A DNA stretch of 64,000 bases from assembly GCA_022414725.1 (NCBI GenBank), contig JAJSRW010000628.1, positions 22,315 to 86,314 on the forward strand, in the 5' to 3' direction. The stretch comes from Microglena sp. YARC (Eukaryota > Chlorophyta > Chlorophyceae > Chlamydomonadales > Chlamydomonadaceae). A program made the position numbers and the translations under genes. Below the pieces are notes generated by a model, which was given only the letters and a program-made list of their open reading frames with translations, did not search any database and was not told the DNA's origin. This document shows positions 11,801 to 19,357 of this stretch, piece after piece; the first letter of the stretch is position 1; each line of letters starts with the position of its first letter.

Positions 11801-14800
11801 CAAGGCAGTGCCATGGAAACTAATTAGCCAATTTCTAAATGCAAATACACTCCATCAAAAAAGCTCCATTTACTTTGACACCTCATCTTTGGCGTTGAGG
11901 ATATTGCAACTCCTTGCCACTGAATTAGGATGCCGTGCTAGTTGACTCAATTCAGGAAAACCTGCCAAGGCAGTGCCATGGAAACTAATTAGCCAATTTC
12001 TAAATGCAAATACACTCCATCAAAAAAGCTCCATTTACTTTGACACCTCATCTTTGGCGTTGAGGGATATTGCAAACTCCTTGCACTGAATTAGGATGCC
12101 GTGCTAGTTGACTCGATTCAGGAAAACCTGCCAAGGCAGTGCCATGGAAACTAATTAGCCAATTTCTAAATGCAAATACACTCCATCAAAAAAAGCCTCC
12201 ATTTACTTTGACACCTCATCTTTGGCGTTTGAGGATATTGCAAACTCCTTGCACTGAATTAGGATGCCGTGCTAGTTGACTCGATTCAGGAAAACCTGCC
12301 AAGGCAGTGCCATGGAAACAAATGAGCCAATTTACAAATGCAAACACACTCCATCAAAAGCACTCCATTTACTTTGACACCTCATCTTTGGCGTTGAGGT
12401 ATATCGCAGACTCCTTGCACTGAATTAGGATGCCGTGCTAGTTGACTCAATTCAGGAAAACCTGTCAAGCAGTGCCATGAAACAAATGAGCCCAATTTAC
12501 AAATGCAAACACACTCCATCAAAAACACTCCATTTACTTCGACACCTCATCTTTGGCGTTGAGGTATATCGCAAACTCCTTGCACTGAATTAGGATGCCG
12601 TGCTAGTTGACTCAATTCAGGAAAACCTGTCAAGGCAGTGCCATGGAAACAAATGAGCCAATTTACAAATGCAAACACACTCCATCAAAAACACTCCATT
12701 TACTTCGACACCTCATCTTTGGCATTGAGGTATATCGCAGACTCCTTGCACTGAATTAGGATGCCGAGCTAGTTGACTCGATTCAGGAAAACCTGTCAAG
12801 GCAGTGCCATGGAAACAAATGAGCCAATTTCTAAATGCAAACACACTTTGACACCTCATCTTTGGCGTTGAGGTATATCGCAGACTCCTTGCACTGAATT
12901 AGGATGCCGTGCTTGTCCACTTGGTTCAAGAAATCTATCAAAGCATTGCCATGGAACTCAATTGGTACATTTCCATATTAAATACTAAATTGGTAAATTC
13001 TATACATTACTCGATTGGTCAATTTCTCTATTCAAATAACGGGTCAGTAAAACTTGTCGAGTCGGTGCCTAGGATCGAAATGAGCCAATATTTCAAAATG
13101 CATATAACCTCCGCACAAAAAAGTGCTCCTCATCTGAATGTGACCACATTACTATGCACATCATCTAAATGCAAATTCACTTTTCATCATAATTCGTAAT
13201 TCGTAATTCGTAATTCGTAAACCTCATCAACTGTTCCCCTTGATACAGGAGGGACCCAATACATATTCATCATAATTCATAAGGGGGACCCAATTCACTT
13301 CATCATAATTCATAATTCTTGTAAACCTCATCCACTGTTCCCCTTGATACAGGAGGGACCCAATACATATGTAGGGAAAGGCTAAGTTAGTCAATATTAG
13401 TGAATAAATAATATAAGTGAATGTTAGTTAATATTAGACGGACGAGCCGTCTCACCAGAACTTTTAATTTATTTGAAAAACTGACATTATTGTGACACTA
13501 TAATAATATTAGTTTATATTAGTTTTTCGAAAATTAATATTAGTTGCCGGTCCTTATAAATATGCACTGGATAAATATAGCCCAGTGCGACTAAAAAACG
13601 TATTGTGTAAGTTTCGGATAAAATGAGGGGGGGGGGGGGGGGTGAAAAGTTGGACAAAAGGTTTACCCCCCACCCCACCCCACCCTAAAAACCGAAGGCA
13701 CATTTGTAGTGGATTGACGGCAACTCATTTAACACCTATCACGTTTGACAGTTATGATGCCAACTTAAAGAAAAAAGGAAAAGCAAAACCAAGGTCTGCA
13801 TAAACCTCTTCAAACCTCTTTGTTACGATTTTTCATTTTTATTCAAGTTGTCATCGTAACTGTAAAACGTAACAATATAAACCACGGCAGATAACCACCC
13901 CCGTCAGGTTTGTTCAAATCGTTCCGTTTCACGTATCAAGACCCTAAACGCAGATTGTGTTAGGGTATTTTGCAAATTTGGATTTGGCTCATGAAACATC
14001 GATGTAGAAGAAGACAAAAAAGTTACGACTCAAAACACAGATGTTCAAAAATGGGGGGGGGGGGCCATTACGACTCAAAACACAGATGTTCAAAAAAAAT
14101 GGGGGGGGGGGCCATTACGACTCAAAACACAGATGTTCAAAAAAATGGGGGGGGGGGGCATTACGACTCAAAACACAGATGTTCTAAAAAATAACAGTTA
14201 CAAGTCAAAACACAGATTTTGAAGTATTATTTAACAATCCTGACCCTAGCCCCTCAGTGTCAAAAACAAGATAACGCATGGAGGGACGTGGTGTTAAGGG
14301 GACCCTCCCAGACGCCACAGCTGGGGAAAGTCACCATTTCTCAGTGGCAACACCATTCAAACTGAATCCTCCGTGATGCTGGTTTGTGCCGGGAGACCCA
14401 CCTCCTGGGGTGAAATTCCTTTCATAACCAGTCATAAATATAAAAAGAGCCTCTCACCTGCACCTCCGAGGGTGAAATTCATTTAACAAGTAAAAAAACA
14501 AAAAAAGCCTCTCACCTGCAAAGCCTGGCGTCTCTCCTCAATGAACTCATCTGACTGCTGGAACTTCTGAACGGCACTCTTTTCTGGGAGAGCTGGAACA
14601 ATAATTCCCTGCATGCAACAATAACAATACAACAATTAAACAAATACATAAATAAATAAACACATAATTAAATAGGACGCCTTATTATGAGGCGTGAGGT
14701 TGAGGGGGCCAGCCTGTTGGCTTGCACTGGGGGCAACCACCACCACCACCACCACCCACCAACATCACATTTTGAGCGTTGGAGAATGAATTCATAAATA

Positions 14801-16838
14801 AATGGTACACCTTATTATGAGGCGTGAGGTTGAGGGGGCCAGCCTGTTGGCTTGCACTGGGACCAACCACCATGTCAGCAATAAAATAACACTGCATTAC
14901 ATTGTCATTGGCATTGGCTGCTGGAACTTCTGGACGGCACTCTTCTCTGGGAGAGCTGGAACAACAATTCCCTGCATGCAGCGATACAAGGACAGTAATT
15001 AAAGAAATACATAAATAAATGAATACAAATGAGATAAATAAATAAAGAAAGAAAGAAAGAAGTAAAGAAATACATAAATAAATAGTACGCCTTATTATGA
15101 GGCAATGTGTTGAGGGGGCCAGCCTGTTTGCTTGCACTGGGGCCAACCAACATGGCAGCAATACAAGCACTAGGGGGTGCCGAAATGAGCTTACCCTGTT
15201 TGTCAATAATATACTGTTTGGTCAATAATATACGGACGAAGAATTTGAATTCTGAACCCCACACTGCCTAGTTTTGAAAGTTAGTGGGCCAAGGCTGATG
15301 AGTACCCATATGGAAATCTTCTTGGTGCTCGCGTGAGTGGTCGGCGGTGGTGGAACCGTTGACATGTGAGTGCTGCCAGGTGTGTTTTTCACGGCAGCGG
15401 ATAGTTGTTGCATGCCACAGTTCTTGAATGCTGGAGCAATGCTAGGTGTTGCATGTTACATGGGTGTAGGGCTCGTGGCCTACCGCCTCATGACATGCCA
15501 CATTAGAGCCTAGGGTGGTCTCCATGTGCATGGGATATTCATGAGTGTGTCTTTTTTGTGGGGGTGGTAATTCATGCATACTACATGGCTAGCACAACAT
15601 GGCTTGGCATATGTCTTGAAATGTTTTCATGCCCAGCTAGCACTAACCATGCCACCTGTCTACCATGTCAATCAAGACAAGCGTCCATGGGTTCCAAGGG
15701 GAGGGTTCCTATTTTGGTCTTGTGTTGATGTGTTCCGACATTTGTTTTGTAATTGAGTCATTAGAAAGGGAGAGGAGCCTTCTTGATTTTGATTGGGTGG
15801 GGGTCAGGCATGTGCACATGGTACAGGGGCATGCATTGCACCCATGCATAGTTTTATGTTCCACATAAAAAATAAATGTGAACAAATTGACTTACAAGGG
15901 GTAAGTTAATTTTGGGACCCCCTACACACAACATAACATTTTCATTGGCAGGTCCACTGCTGCACAAGCCAGTTCCACAGTTCCCAGGGGGGGGGGGGGG
16001 GGGGGGGGGTCTTCCAACTATTCTTCAGTTATGTATGTTACAGTCCAGGGGTACCCAATTAGGCTAAAAGGACTTGCCCAACCTTCAACAATAAAATAAT
16101 AATAATAATAATAATAATAATAGTAATAATAATAATAATAATAATAATGGAAACAATGAAGGACTACTAGGAGGGTCTGAATGTACTGTAAAGTCCAGGG
16201 GTAACCAAATAGGCTATAGGGACTTGCTCAACCTTCAAAACAGGAAAGGCAGTTAAAAAAACGAGCACTAGTGATATGAACCCCAACTAGGAGGGGCAAT
16301 AACAAACACTCTATGAACTGGTTCCCAAACAATTGCGAGAACAAGACGGAGGAACTGAGGACCATTACAAGCAATATCCAAGTTACAATCCAAAGGTTTG
16401 AGAGAAGTTGACATTCCCCTCACCTAGATTATGTCAGCCTATCCTGGTTCATTTTTCCTATAAACAAAATTCTTGGTCCCTTCAGTCTTGACCTAACTCC
16501 AGATATTACACCTACCCACCCATCCACTCACTCGCCTACCTATCCACTCACCTAACCATCCACCCATGTGTGTGTGTGTGTGTGTGGGGGGGGGGGGGGG
16601 GAGGGGGGACACCCACCTTGTTTCTCTCCTGCAGCTTCTGCTGGAGCCAGGTGAAGTCGCTAAATCGCCGAGTGACATCTGCTGGGGACGATGCGTACGA
16701 AGCATATCCAGTGTAGCGCACTTTATACGTGATGAAACTTGACACGCCCTCTCCGTGCTTCGACGGCTCTGTTACGCTGATCTTGGGAGCTGGGGATGCA
16801 GATGATGACGGGGCATCTGGTCCAACCTGATGTGGCAT
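1342..16838 (-). CDS. SNX1: Sorting nexin (SNX1/SNX2/Vps5 family), 7 exons, 3'-incomplete
   Basis: Retromer-associated sorting nexins bind phosphatidylinositol 3-phosphate on endosomes through a PX domain and curve membranes through a BAR (Vps5) domain. Seven exons were joined on the minus strand: 16838-16617, 14608-14516, 11630-11520, 10149-10018, 8113-7985, 7186-7124 and 1479-1342. All junctions are phase 0 and give 296 residues without a stop. Residues 19-138 are the PX domain: the RRFSDF phosphoinositide-binding motif is at 57-62, the VPALPEK loop at 78-84 and the EERRQAL helix at 98-104. Residues about 155-296 follow the Vps5/BAR helices (YINGLEAHLAE, GRLVKKEGDLS, NFEAPLKEM). Plant SNX1 also starts about 20 residues before its PX domain, which supports the start used. 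The rest of the BAR domain must lie left of the window. The gene is divergent to the Rieske gene at 23066. The family assignment is secure; SNX1 versus SNX2 is not. Confidence 0.85.
1590..1796 (-). mobile_element. tRNA-derived SINE
   Basis: On the minus strand a tRNA-like head begins near 1796. It has an A-box-like TGGTCTAGTGTTA and a B box GGTTCGATTCC (around 1725-1738), followed by a non-tRNA body ending in GTTCCCTTAATATCACGCCCC. Related bodies occur at 34065-34230 and 14265-14340. A functional tRNA is unlikely because the D-arm is shortened and a body follows. Confidence 0.55.
1905..2100 (+). mobile_element. Second tRNA-like SINE fragment
   Basis: A tRNA-like segment has an A-box-like region (AATGGTTCAAATGG) and a B box GGTTCGAATGCC near 1951-1962. 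It is followed by about 130 nt of unique body. A shorter relative with GTGCTGGGTTCGGATAC lies at about 380-475. Confidence 0.4.
2232..2995. repeat. 32-bp minisatellite (CCACCCGGCTGGAGTACGCC)
   Basis: About 23-25 tandem copies of a 32-bp unit (CTCCACCCGGCTGGAGTACG then CCTTATGTTAGC) have very high identity. Only a few indels occur, near 2270-2400 and 2570-2680. It lies in sorting nexin intron 6. Confidence 0.9.
3118..3328. mobile_element. hAT-type MITE, copy 1
   Basis: A 195-bp element (3126-3320) has 12-bp terminal inverted repeats CAGGGTACTACT / AGTAGTACCCTG. It is flanked by a perfect 8-bp direct duplication GGCGGTAA (3118-3125 and 3321-3328). CAGGG termini and 8-bp duplications are the hAT hallmark. 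There is no coding capacity, so it is non-autonomous. The interior is rich in GCGC and poly-T and matches the copy at 39613-39806 in reverse orientation. Confidence 0.85.
3345..3485. repeat. GT microsatellite with GGGTGGGCAGCC repeats
   Basis: (TG)n tracts alternate with three copies of a GGGTGGGCAGCCGTGGTAGTAGGCATG-like unit. Confidence 0.7.
3490..3605. mobile_element. AT-rich MITE-like repeat, copy 1
   Basis: This short segment of TAATATTAGT-type repeats is flanked by TAGGGATCAGC and TTAGTTGTCC. It is related to the copies at 6684-6780, 13378-13560 and 30205-30385. The termini are imperfect. Confidence 0.45.
3720..5390. repeat. Higher-order CCGGAA satellite
   Basis: (CCGGAA)2-4 blocks alternate with two linkers, AAAAGCGTTTGAAACACGG and AAAAGCGGAAGTATTGTATGA plus ACAGGGA. 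This gives a roughly 80-bp higher-order unit repeated about 20 times, most uniform at 4040-4560 and rich in indels at both ends. Hexamer periodicity keeps several frames open (up to 583 codons), which is an artefact and not a gene. Confidence 0.9.
5391..5690. other. No recognisable feature
   Basis: This is single-copy-looking intronic sequence of the sorting nexin gene (intron 6). I saw no coding, RNA or repeat signal. Confidence 0.5.
5698..6130. repeat. GT / GTAT microsatellite cluster
   Basis: Long (TG)n, TGTTTGTATG and (TATG)n tracts, with the purest TG at about 5860-5910. Confidence 0.9.
6131..6543 (-). CDS. Hypothetical protein fragment with a zinc-finger-like motif, inside intron 6
   Basis: This open frame of about 137 codons reads from 6543 and dissolves into the GT repeat. 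It has non-repetitive composition (ALRESPGTLGAYVLF) and a C-K-R-C-x7-H-x5-H cluster (CKRCNNSASNFHQTTKQH) that could bind zinc like a BED or C2H2 finger. A possible splice acceptor GTGACAG overlaps the apparent start, so it may be an exon rather than a full ORF. It does not match any sorting nexin segment. It could be a nested gene or a transposase remnant; I do not recognise the family. Confidence 0.4.
6684..6780. mobile_element. AT-rich MITE-like repeat, copy 2
   Basis: ACTAATATTAG repeats around a GTCGGCTCCGCCGAC palindrome, ending in AGCCGACCCCTA. That end matches the GCGGACCCCTA end at about 30372. Confidence 0.5.
6865..7062 (+). mobile_element. Dispersed repeat family A (SINE-like), one full and one partial copy
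   Basis: The consensus runs GGCAACGCCATTCAAACTGA, ATCCTCGGTGTCGCTGGTTT, GTGTCGGGAGACCCACCTCC, TGGGGTGAAATTCCTTTCAC, AACT, then poly-A. The full copy ends in a poly-A tract at 6978-6987 and a partial 3' copy follows at 7018-7062. The 3' poly-A indicates retroposition. At least ten copies occur in the window, in both orientations. Confidence 0.65.
7124..7186 (-). CDS. SNX1: Sorting nexin exon 6
   Basis: This exon has 21 codons, GKFDDSSPQSAFDILCSHAQ plus Q, between GTGCTGCAG and GTGAGACG. It begins with the Gly that follows AAQLL in the family and continues in phase. Partial copies of its first half lie upstream at 7206-7272. Confidence 0.8.
7203..7272 (-). repeat. Partial copies of sorting nexin exon 6 5' half
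   Basis: Tandem copies of CTTTGGGGTGAGCTGTCATC / AAAT, the complement of exon 6 codons FDDSSPQS, are separated by ACACA. They lie just upstream (minus strand) of exon 6. Confidence 0.7.
7273..7689. other. Intronic sequence without a recognised feature
   Basis: This is intron 5 of the sorting nexin gene. I saw no coding, RNA or repeat signal. Confidence 0.5.
7690..7984 (-). repeat. Four copies of sorting nexin exon 5 3' end plus splice donor
   Basis: The exon end plus donor (CGATGCGGTGCAACTCTTG|GT... on the minus strand) recurs with boundaries near 7690, 7769, 7841 and 7901. (CCA)n spacers separate the copies. Three of the four keep GTGGGTCC; the most distal reads GTTTCGG. Confidence 0.8.
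7985..8113 (-). CDS. SNX1: Sorting nexin exon 5 (BAR/Vps5 helix 1)
   Basis: This exon has 43 codons, VRDYINGLEAHLAET to GNAAQLL, with acceptor ACATGCAG and donor TTG|GTGGGT. It matches the most conserved Vps5 stretch (LExHLxEAxxxAxRLVKxxxELxxxLxxFGxAxxLLG). The donor side is copied four times downstream (7690-7984) and the acceptor side once upstream (8216-8256). Confidence 0.9.
8114..8215. repeat. GT microsatellite
   Basis: (TG)n with interspersed GCGTG, immediately upstream of exon 5 on the minus strand. Confidence 0.8.
8216..8256 (-). repeat. Copy of sorting nexin exon 5 5' end plus acceptor
   Basis: It encodes VRDYINGLEAHLAG preceded by ACATGCTG, where the real exon has ACATGCAG. The acceptor AG is therefore lost, which may keep this copy silent. 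Confidence 0.75.
8257..8922. repeat. GT/G-rich low-complexity tract
   Basis: The strand is purely G and T for hundreds of bases: (TG)n, G runs of 6-20 and GGGTGTGG units. It has strong G-quadruplex potential on the + strand. Open frames here are artefacts. Confidence 0.9.
8935..9310. repeat. ACAGCAACGATAGCACAGAC minisatellite
   Basis: About 13 diverged copies of a roughly 27-bp unit (GCAACGATAGCTCAGACAAA plus ACAACA). Confidence 0.8.
9320..9860 (+). mobile_element. Dispersed element E with internal ~62-bp minisatellite
   Basis: The outer parts (GAAGCATTGCAAGCGACGCG ... GGGGGCTCCCGCCCCCCAG) also occur at 32120-32330 without the internal array. Here 9360-9720 holds six copies of GGCGGAGTGTTGGCTATCAG, AGGGACAGGAGGCAACAAAT and TCAAATTCAAATT. 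Family and termini are undefined. Confidence 0.6.
9926..9952 (-). repeat. Copy of sorting nexin exon 4 3' end plus GC donor
   Basis: AGAATATGTGAAG|GCAAGACA repeats the exon 4 end and its GC splice donor. The two are separated by CAACCACCAGTCAAG spacers. Confidence 0.7.
10018..10149 (-). CDS. SNX1: Sorting nexin exon 4 (PX-BAR linker), GC donor
   Basis: This exon has 44 codons between a CTGCACAG acceptor and an AAG|GCAAG donor, a GC-AG intron with otherwise ideal consensus. It encodes a linker with QWFKGLSFSAQNMVSG and ends EDTEYVK. That runs directly into the VRDYINGLEAHL of exon 5, as in SNX1 (x-EYxKLKxYIxxLExHL). Copies of the acceptor half lie upstream (10533-10962) and a copy of the donor half lies downstream (9926-9952). 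Confidence 0.82.
10160..10660. repeat. GGTGGAGGGTGGG low-complexity array
   Basis: Irregular GGTGGAGGGT / GGGTGGGGG units, almost free of C. It lies in sorting nexin intron 3. Confidence 0.85.
10533..10962 (-). repeat. Five copies of sorting nexin exon 4 acceptor and 5' end
   Basis: Copies near 10533-10560, 10668-10715, 10752-10792, 10838-10882 and 10918-10960 repeat the complement of (CAG)GCAGAAAGCAATGCCGCC and AAGGGACCTGCCATGT, with increasing divergence. They lie upstream of the genuine acceptor at 10150. Confidence 0.72.
10985..11510. repeat. CCCTGCCTACCCTCTGCCTC array
   Basis: A C/T-rich minisatellite built from CCTCCCTGCCTACCCTCTG and CTTACCTCCCTGCCTCCCTC units. It directly adjoins the exon 3 donor. 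Confidence 0.88.
11520..11630 (-). CDS. SNX1: Sorting nexin exon 3 (end of PX)
   Basis: This exon has 37 codons, VFLNRVDEHGILNQ onward, ending EMARWQ before a GTAGGTGG donor. It corresponds to the last PX helix (F-x-NR-x-x-x-H pattern). The acceptor is CTTGGCAG. Eight degenerate copies lie in the intron upstream (11711-12950). Seven of them have in-frame stops, so this copy is taken as the functional exon. Confidence 0.85.
11711..12950 (-). repeat. Eight degenerate copies of sorting nexin exon 3 (166-bp tandem array)
   Basis: Unit starts (GACACCTCATCTTTGGCGTT) are at 11711, 11877, 12042, 12210, 12376, 12541, 12707 and 12850. The period is 165-168 bp, with the last unit 143 bp. Each unit contains an exon 3-like block plus about 60 bp of flanking intron. 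Seven copies have in-frame stops (FLN-stop-VN-stop-HGILIQCKE). The most distal one (about 12850-12945) stays open (FLNQVDKHGILIQCKE). Confidence 0.85.
13185..13375. repeat. AATTCGT repeats and a two-copy 95-bp duplication
   Basis: A short (AATTCGT)4 tract is followed by two copies of AAACCTCATCNACTGTTCCC plus CTTGATACAGGAGGGACCCA. Confidence 0.7.
13378..13560 (-). mobile_element. AT-rich MITE-like repeat, copy 3
   Basis: Nearly the same 180-bp element as 30205-30385, in the opposite orientation. Both share the core GACAAGCTGTCTCACCAGAA / TTTATTTGAAAAACTAATAT. The ends are imperfect inverted repeats (TAGGGAAAGGC versus TAAGGACCGGC). Confidence 0.6.
13960..14215. repeat. 46-bp minisatellite with poly-G
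   Basis: Four to five copies of ATTACGACTCAAAACACAGA plus TGTTCAAAAAAATGGGGGGG. Confidence 0.8.
14265..14505 (+). mobile_element. SINE-body fragment and family A copies
   Basis: GGGACGTGGTGTTAAGGGGA (14285-14304) resembles the SINE body at 1600. Then comes a family A copy (14338-14430) and a 3' partial copy ending in an A-rich tail (14461-14505), just next to exon 2. Confidence 0.55.
14516..14608 (-). CDS. SNX1: Sorting nexin exon 2 (second half of PX)
   Basis: This exon has 31 codons between a GCATGCAG acceptor and a GTGAGAGG donor. The translation begins GIIVPALPEKSAVQKF and ends EERRQALQ. That is the proline loop and the following helix of the PX domain, in phase with exon 1. A diverged copy of its first 55 nt lies upstream in the intron (14917-14971). 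Confidence 0.88.
14609..15160 (-). repeat. Duplicated upstream flank of sorting nexin exon 2, with a partial exon copy
   Basis: Exon 2 and the intron to its right (CTGCATGCAACAATAAC, AATAAATA repeats, then GGTTGAGGGGGCCAGCCTGT) are duplicated. The partial exon copy at 14917-14971 encodes GIVVPALPEKSAVQKFQQ behind an intact GCATGCAG acceptor. The GGGGGCCAGCCTGTTGGCTT block occurs three times (about 14700, 14830 and 15112). Confidence 0.72.
15161..16560. other. Intron 1 sequence with microsatellites
   Basis: No coding sequence was recognised. It contains a CATG-rich segment (15410-15850), a poly-G run (15988-16010) and an (AAT)n microsatellite (16089-16148). An imperfect direct repeat of TCCAGGGGTACCCAATTAGG lies at 16045 and 16193. 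Confidence 0.6.
16617..16838 (-). CDS. SNX1: Sorting nexin exon 1 (N-terminus and first half of PX)
   Basis: This exon has 74 codons, beginning with ATG at 16838 and ending in AAG before a GTGGGT donor (16616-16611). It has a short Ser/Pro-rich leader, then the first PX strand (KISVTEPSKHGEGVSSFITY) and RRFSDFTWL at residues 57-65, which includes the basic residues that bind PI3P. The adjoining intron begins with a GT/G-run microsatellite at 16567-16608. Confidence 0.88.
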
Positions 16839-16849
16839 GGCGTTGGGGG

Positions 16850-17210
16850 AGTTTGAGGAGGATGAGGTGTGGGGTTGGATTGGATTGGTTTTGTTTGATT
16901 AGGTTAGGCTAGAGTCTGTTTGGTTTTAGATTGTGTTGAGCTGAGTAAAGGAGGAGGAGGAGGTGGAATGGTGTGGTGTGTTAAGGGTTGGTGTTGAGCT
17001 TAGGAAGAGAGGAGCTGGATGTGGTGTGGTGTGGTTAGGGTTGGTGTTGAGCTTAGGAAGGGAGGACGTGGACGTGGGATGGTGTCGGATGGTGTGGTGT
17101 GGTGTGGCATGGCATGGAGCTTAGGAAGGAGGACTTGAGTATGCATGTGGTAGGTGTTGTGTTGTGGTTTGGTGTGGTTTGGTGTGGCAAGCTGGTAGGT
17201 GATGGGTGTT
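16850..17210. repeat. GTGTGG-rich degenerate repeats upstream of sorting nexin
   Basis: Two to three copies of TTGGTGTTGAGCTTAGGAAG plus GGAGG, with GGTGTGGTGTGG runs, in the presumed 5' flank of the sorting nexin gene. No promoter motif could be supported. Confidence 0.6.
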
Positions 17211-17212
17211 TT

Positions 17213-17434
17213 TCAATCTCTTTTGTTTTTTTGCAGTTCAGATGAAGCCATGCATGCTACTCTTGAATTCTTGTGAAGTAAGATTCCAAGAGTCGATTTC
17301 TCGTAGCTTCTATGACGTGTGGCGTACCATGGCGGGATAAGCTCGAATGTGGAGTTGATTGAGTCTGCTGGATTCGGACGTGGCAGATTCTTGTCAGATC
17401 CGAACAGAGCACAGATCTTGGCTATCGAAACCAA
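17213..17434 (-). other. Short open frame of unknown significance
   Basis: A 73-codon frame with balanced composition (begins MVSIAKICALFGSDKN and ends at a stop) lies between the sorting nexin start and the gypsy element. I recognise no family. It could be a 5' UTR feature or a transposon remnant. Confidence 0.2.
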
Positions 17435-17578
17435 CGGCGATGGGGACTTCCGATGAGGCTATTTGAAAGTAAAGGAAGCGCTCGCGAGAAATTTGCGTAG
17501 GGTTTTTGAAGCTGAAGGGTGAGCAAAACGTATTTATGGCAACTTGCAGGTGATCGTATCTTGAATGCTCTAAGAGGG

Positions 17579-17873
17579 TGTGGTATATGAATACCTTGTA
17601 ACACGGAGTGTCTTGTAACTGGAAGCCTAAGAAATGATCTCAGGAGTTTAGACGGCCCTGAGAGTCAGAAGCACGGCTTAAGACTCCCTTCCCGCTTCCA
17701 GCGCGTCTAGACCCTAATGGAACCCTCGTTTTAGGTATTCCCGAGTAGCTGATCAGACACTGATCAGTAGGTCAATTCGCTCGGTTTCAACTGCCTACAG
17801 AAGTCGTTCGTCATCTGTCGGAAAGTCGTCACCACCGCGTGGCAACTCAGTGGGAGGATCGTTATCCACCACA
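17579..17873 (-). repeat. 3' LTR of the gypsy element
   Basis: Nearly identical to the 5' LTR. On the minus strand it is preceded by the polypurine tract AGAGAAGGGGGAAT (17887-17874). The polyprotein frame runs through the polypurine tract and stops inside this LTR near 17795. Confidence 0.9.
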
Positions 17874-18200
17874 ATTCCCCCTTCTCTAGCCCTAGCCTTC
17901 TCCTGAAGTCTAGTACTCTTTCGAATGAGAAACTCATCAGGGGTTACAGTCGCATTATCCCTGTGAGTAGGTTTTTTAACCGTTTTAGGTTTCGGGTCGT
18001 TGGCACCTATCACGGGTCGTACCCGAGAAGGGTGTTGTCTCCAATACAAATCGATTTTGTTCAGAGCACATAGGTAACACTCTTCTTCGAGTTCCCAAAG
18101 AGTGAACATGGTCTGAGTGTAACCATTGTACATAGTAATACACCGTACCAGACTGTATCTTGTGATCAACAACGTTGCTAATCTCGTAGATAGGTTTCAC
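17795..18200 (-). pseudogene. gypsy chromodomain and C-terminus
   Basis: YEISNVVDHKIQSGTVYYYVQWL (about 18190-18122) is a chromodomain start. A frame change follows and then LWELEEECYLCALNKIDLYW completes it. The basic tail ends 79 nt inside the 3' LTR. Confidence 0.75.
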
Positions 18201-19305
18201 CGCATGTGCGTAACAATTCCGGGATTTGGTCTAATAAACCCAGTCCCGTCGGATAGGTATTCTTTGACAAGAGATACGTGAAACGTTGGATGAATCTTCC
18301 ATCCTTCGGGGAGGGAATAGAGTCACTGCAATGGTCTCCCCCCTCTTTTGGATAGTGTGAGAGATTTTGTAGGGACCAACGAATCTGGGCATGAGCTTCC
18401 GAGTCATACCAGGCCAGTATTTGATGTTCTTCGAGTTCAACAAAACTTCCTGACCGTGAGTATACTTCACGGTCGACGGTGCAAGTCTGCATACGTTTTT
18501 TTTGACGATCCTTCGCGGATTTAAGCGCTGCCTTGGCCGTGTCATATGCGTTATTCATATGCTCGACCCAGGACAGGGCTGGTTGATGTGCCGTAGCGAT
18601 GACATATCCTGATGGTTGTAGTGCCACTCGAGGGTATCTACCGTACAGCAACCGAAACGGAAAAATCTCGAATGCTTTCTGTTGTACGAGTTGTTGATGG
18701 CGAATTGTGCATTCGGCAAAAAGACTGGCCCAATTTTTCTGATTCGCAGAGGAAAAATGGCGAAGAGTGTCTTCGAGAACACTGTTCATACGTTCTGTTT
18801 GACCATCTGTTTGTGGGTGAAATGCAGACGACAATTCCAGGTCGGATAGCGCACAGAGTTAAGAGTGTTTGCCAAAATTTACTCGTGAACTTAACATCGC
18901 GATCAGAGATGATGGAAAGCGGATATGGCCTTGTTCGCTGAGCACGCGCTCGTGGAACAGGGTAGCAATCTTTTCAGCATCGTCTGTCGTTTTGCATGGG
19001 ATAAGTTTGACCATCTTCGTAAGGCGATCAACGATCACGTAGATCTGATCAAAACCATTCGATTTCGGTAGCCCAACGATGAAGTCCATGGACAGTGAAT
19101 CGAAGGGGGCGGTCGGAATCGAAAGGGGTTGAAGGTTTACCCTGCGGGTTCTGATGTGAAATTGTACCCGTTGGCAAGAATCACAGTGGCGTACGTAATC
19201 AACGACATCGAGTCGCATGGCAGGCCACCAATAGTAGCGTGCAACAGATCGAAAAGTTCGGTCGATGCCTCCCATGTCCACTTCGTTGGGTATCGTGGAA
19301 AGCAA
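18178..19305 (-). pseudogene. gypsy integrase, frameshifted
   Basis: 19305-18859 holds the zinc-binding end (GGIDRTF ... YYWPAMRLDVVDYVRHCDSC) and the core MDFIVGLPKS ... VIVDRLTKMVKLIP. 18834-18178 begins SSAFHPQTDGQTERMN, the third core motif, and includes the WASLFAE region. An overlapping frame (18545-18231) carries the GPYK C-terminal module. Confidence 0.85.
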
Positions 19306-19357
19306 ACAAAAATCCGAGCTTTGAGCGAATTACCATTTGGGTACAACGATCTGCGAC

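Noticed and set aside
12850..12950. Outermost exon 3-like copy as the genuine sorting nexin exon
   Set aside because: It is open but lacks a good donor (GTGTCA), and its residues fit the PX pattern less well than 11520-11630.
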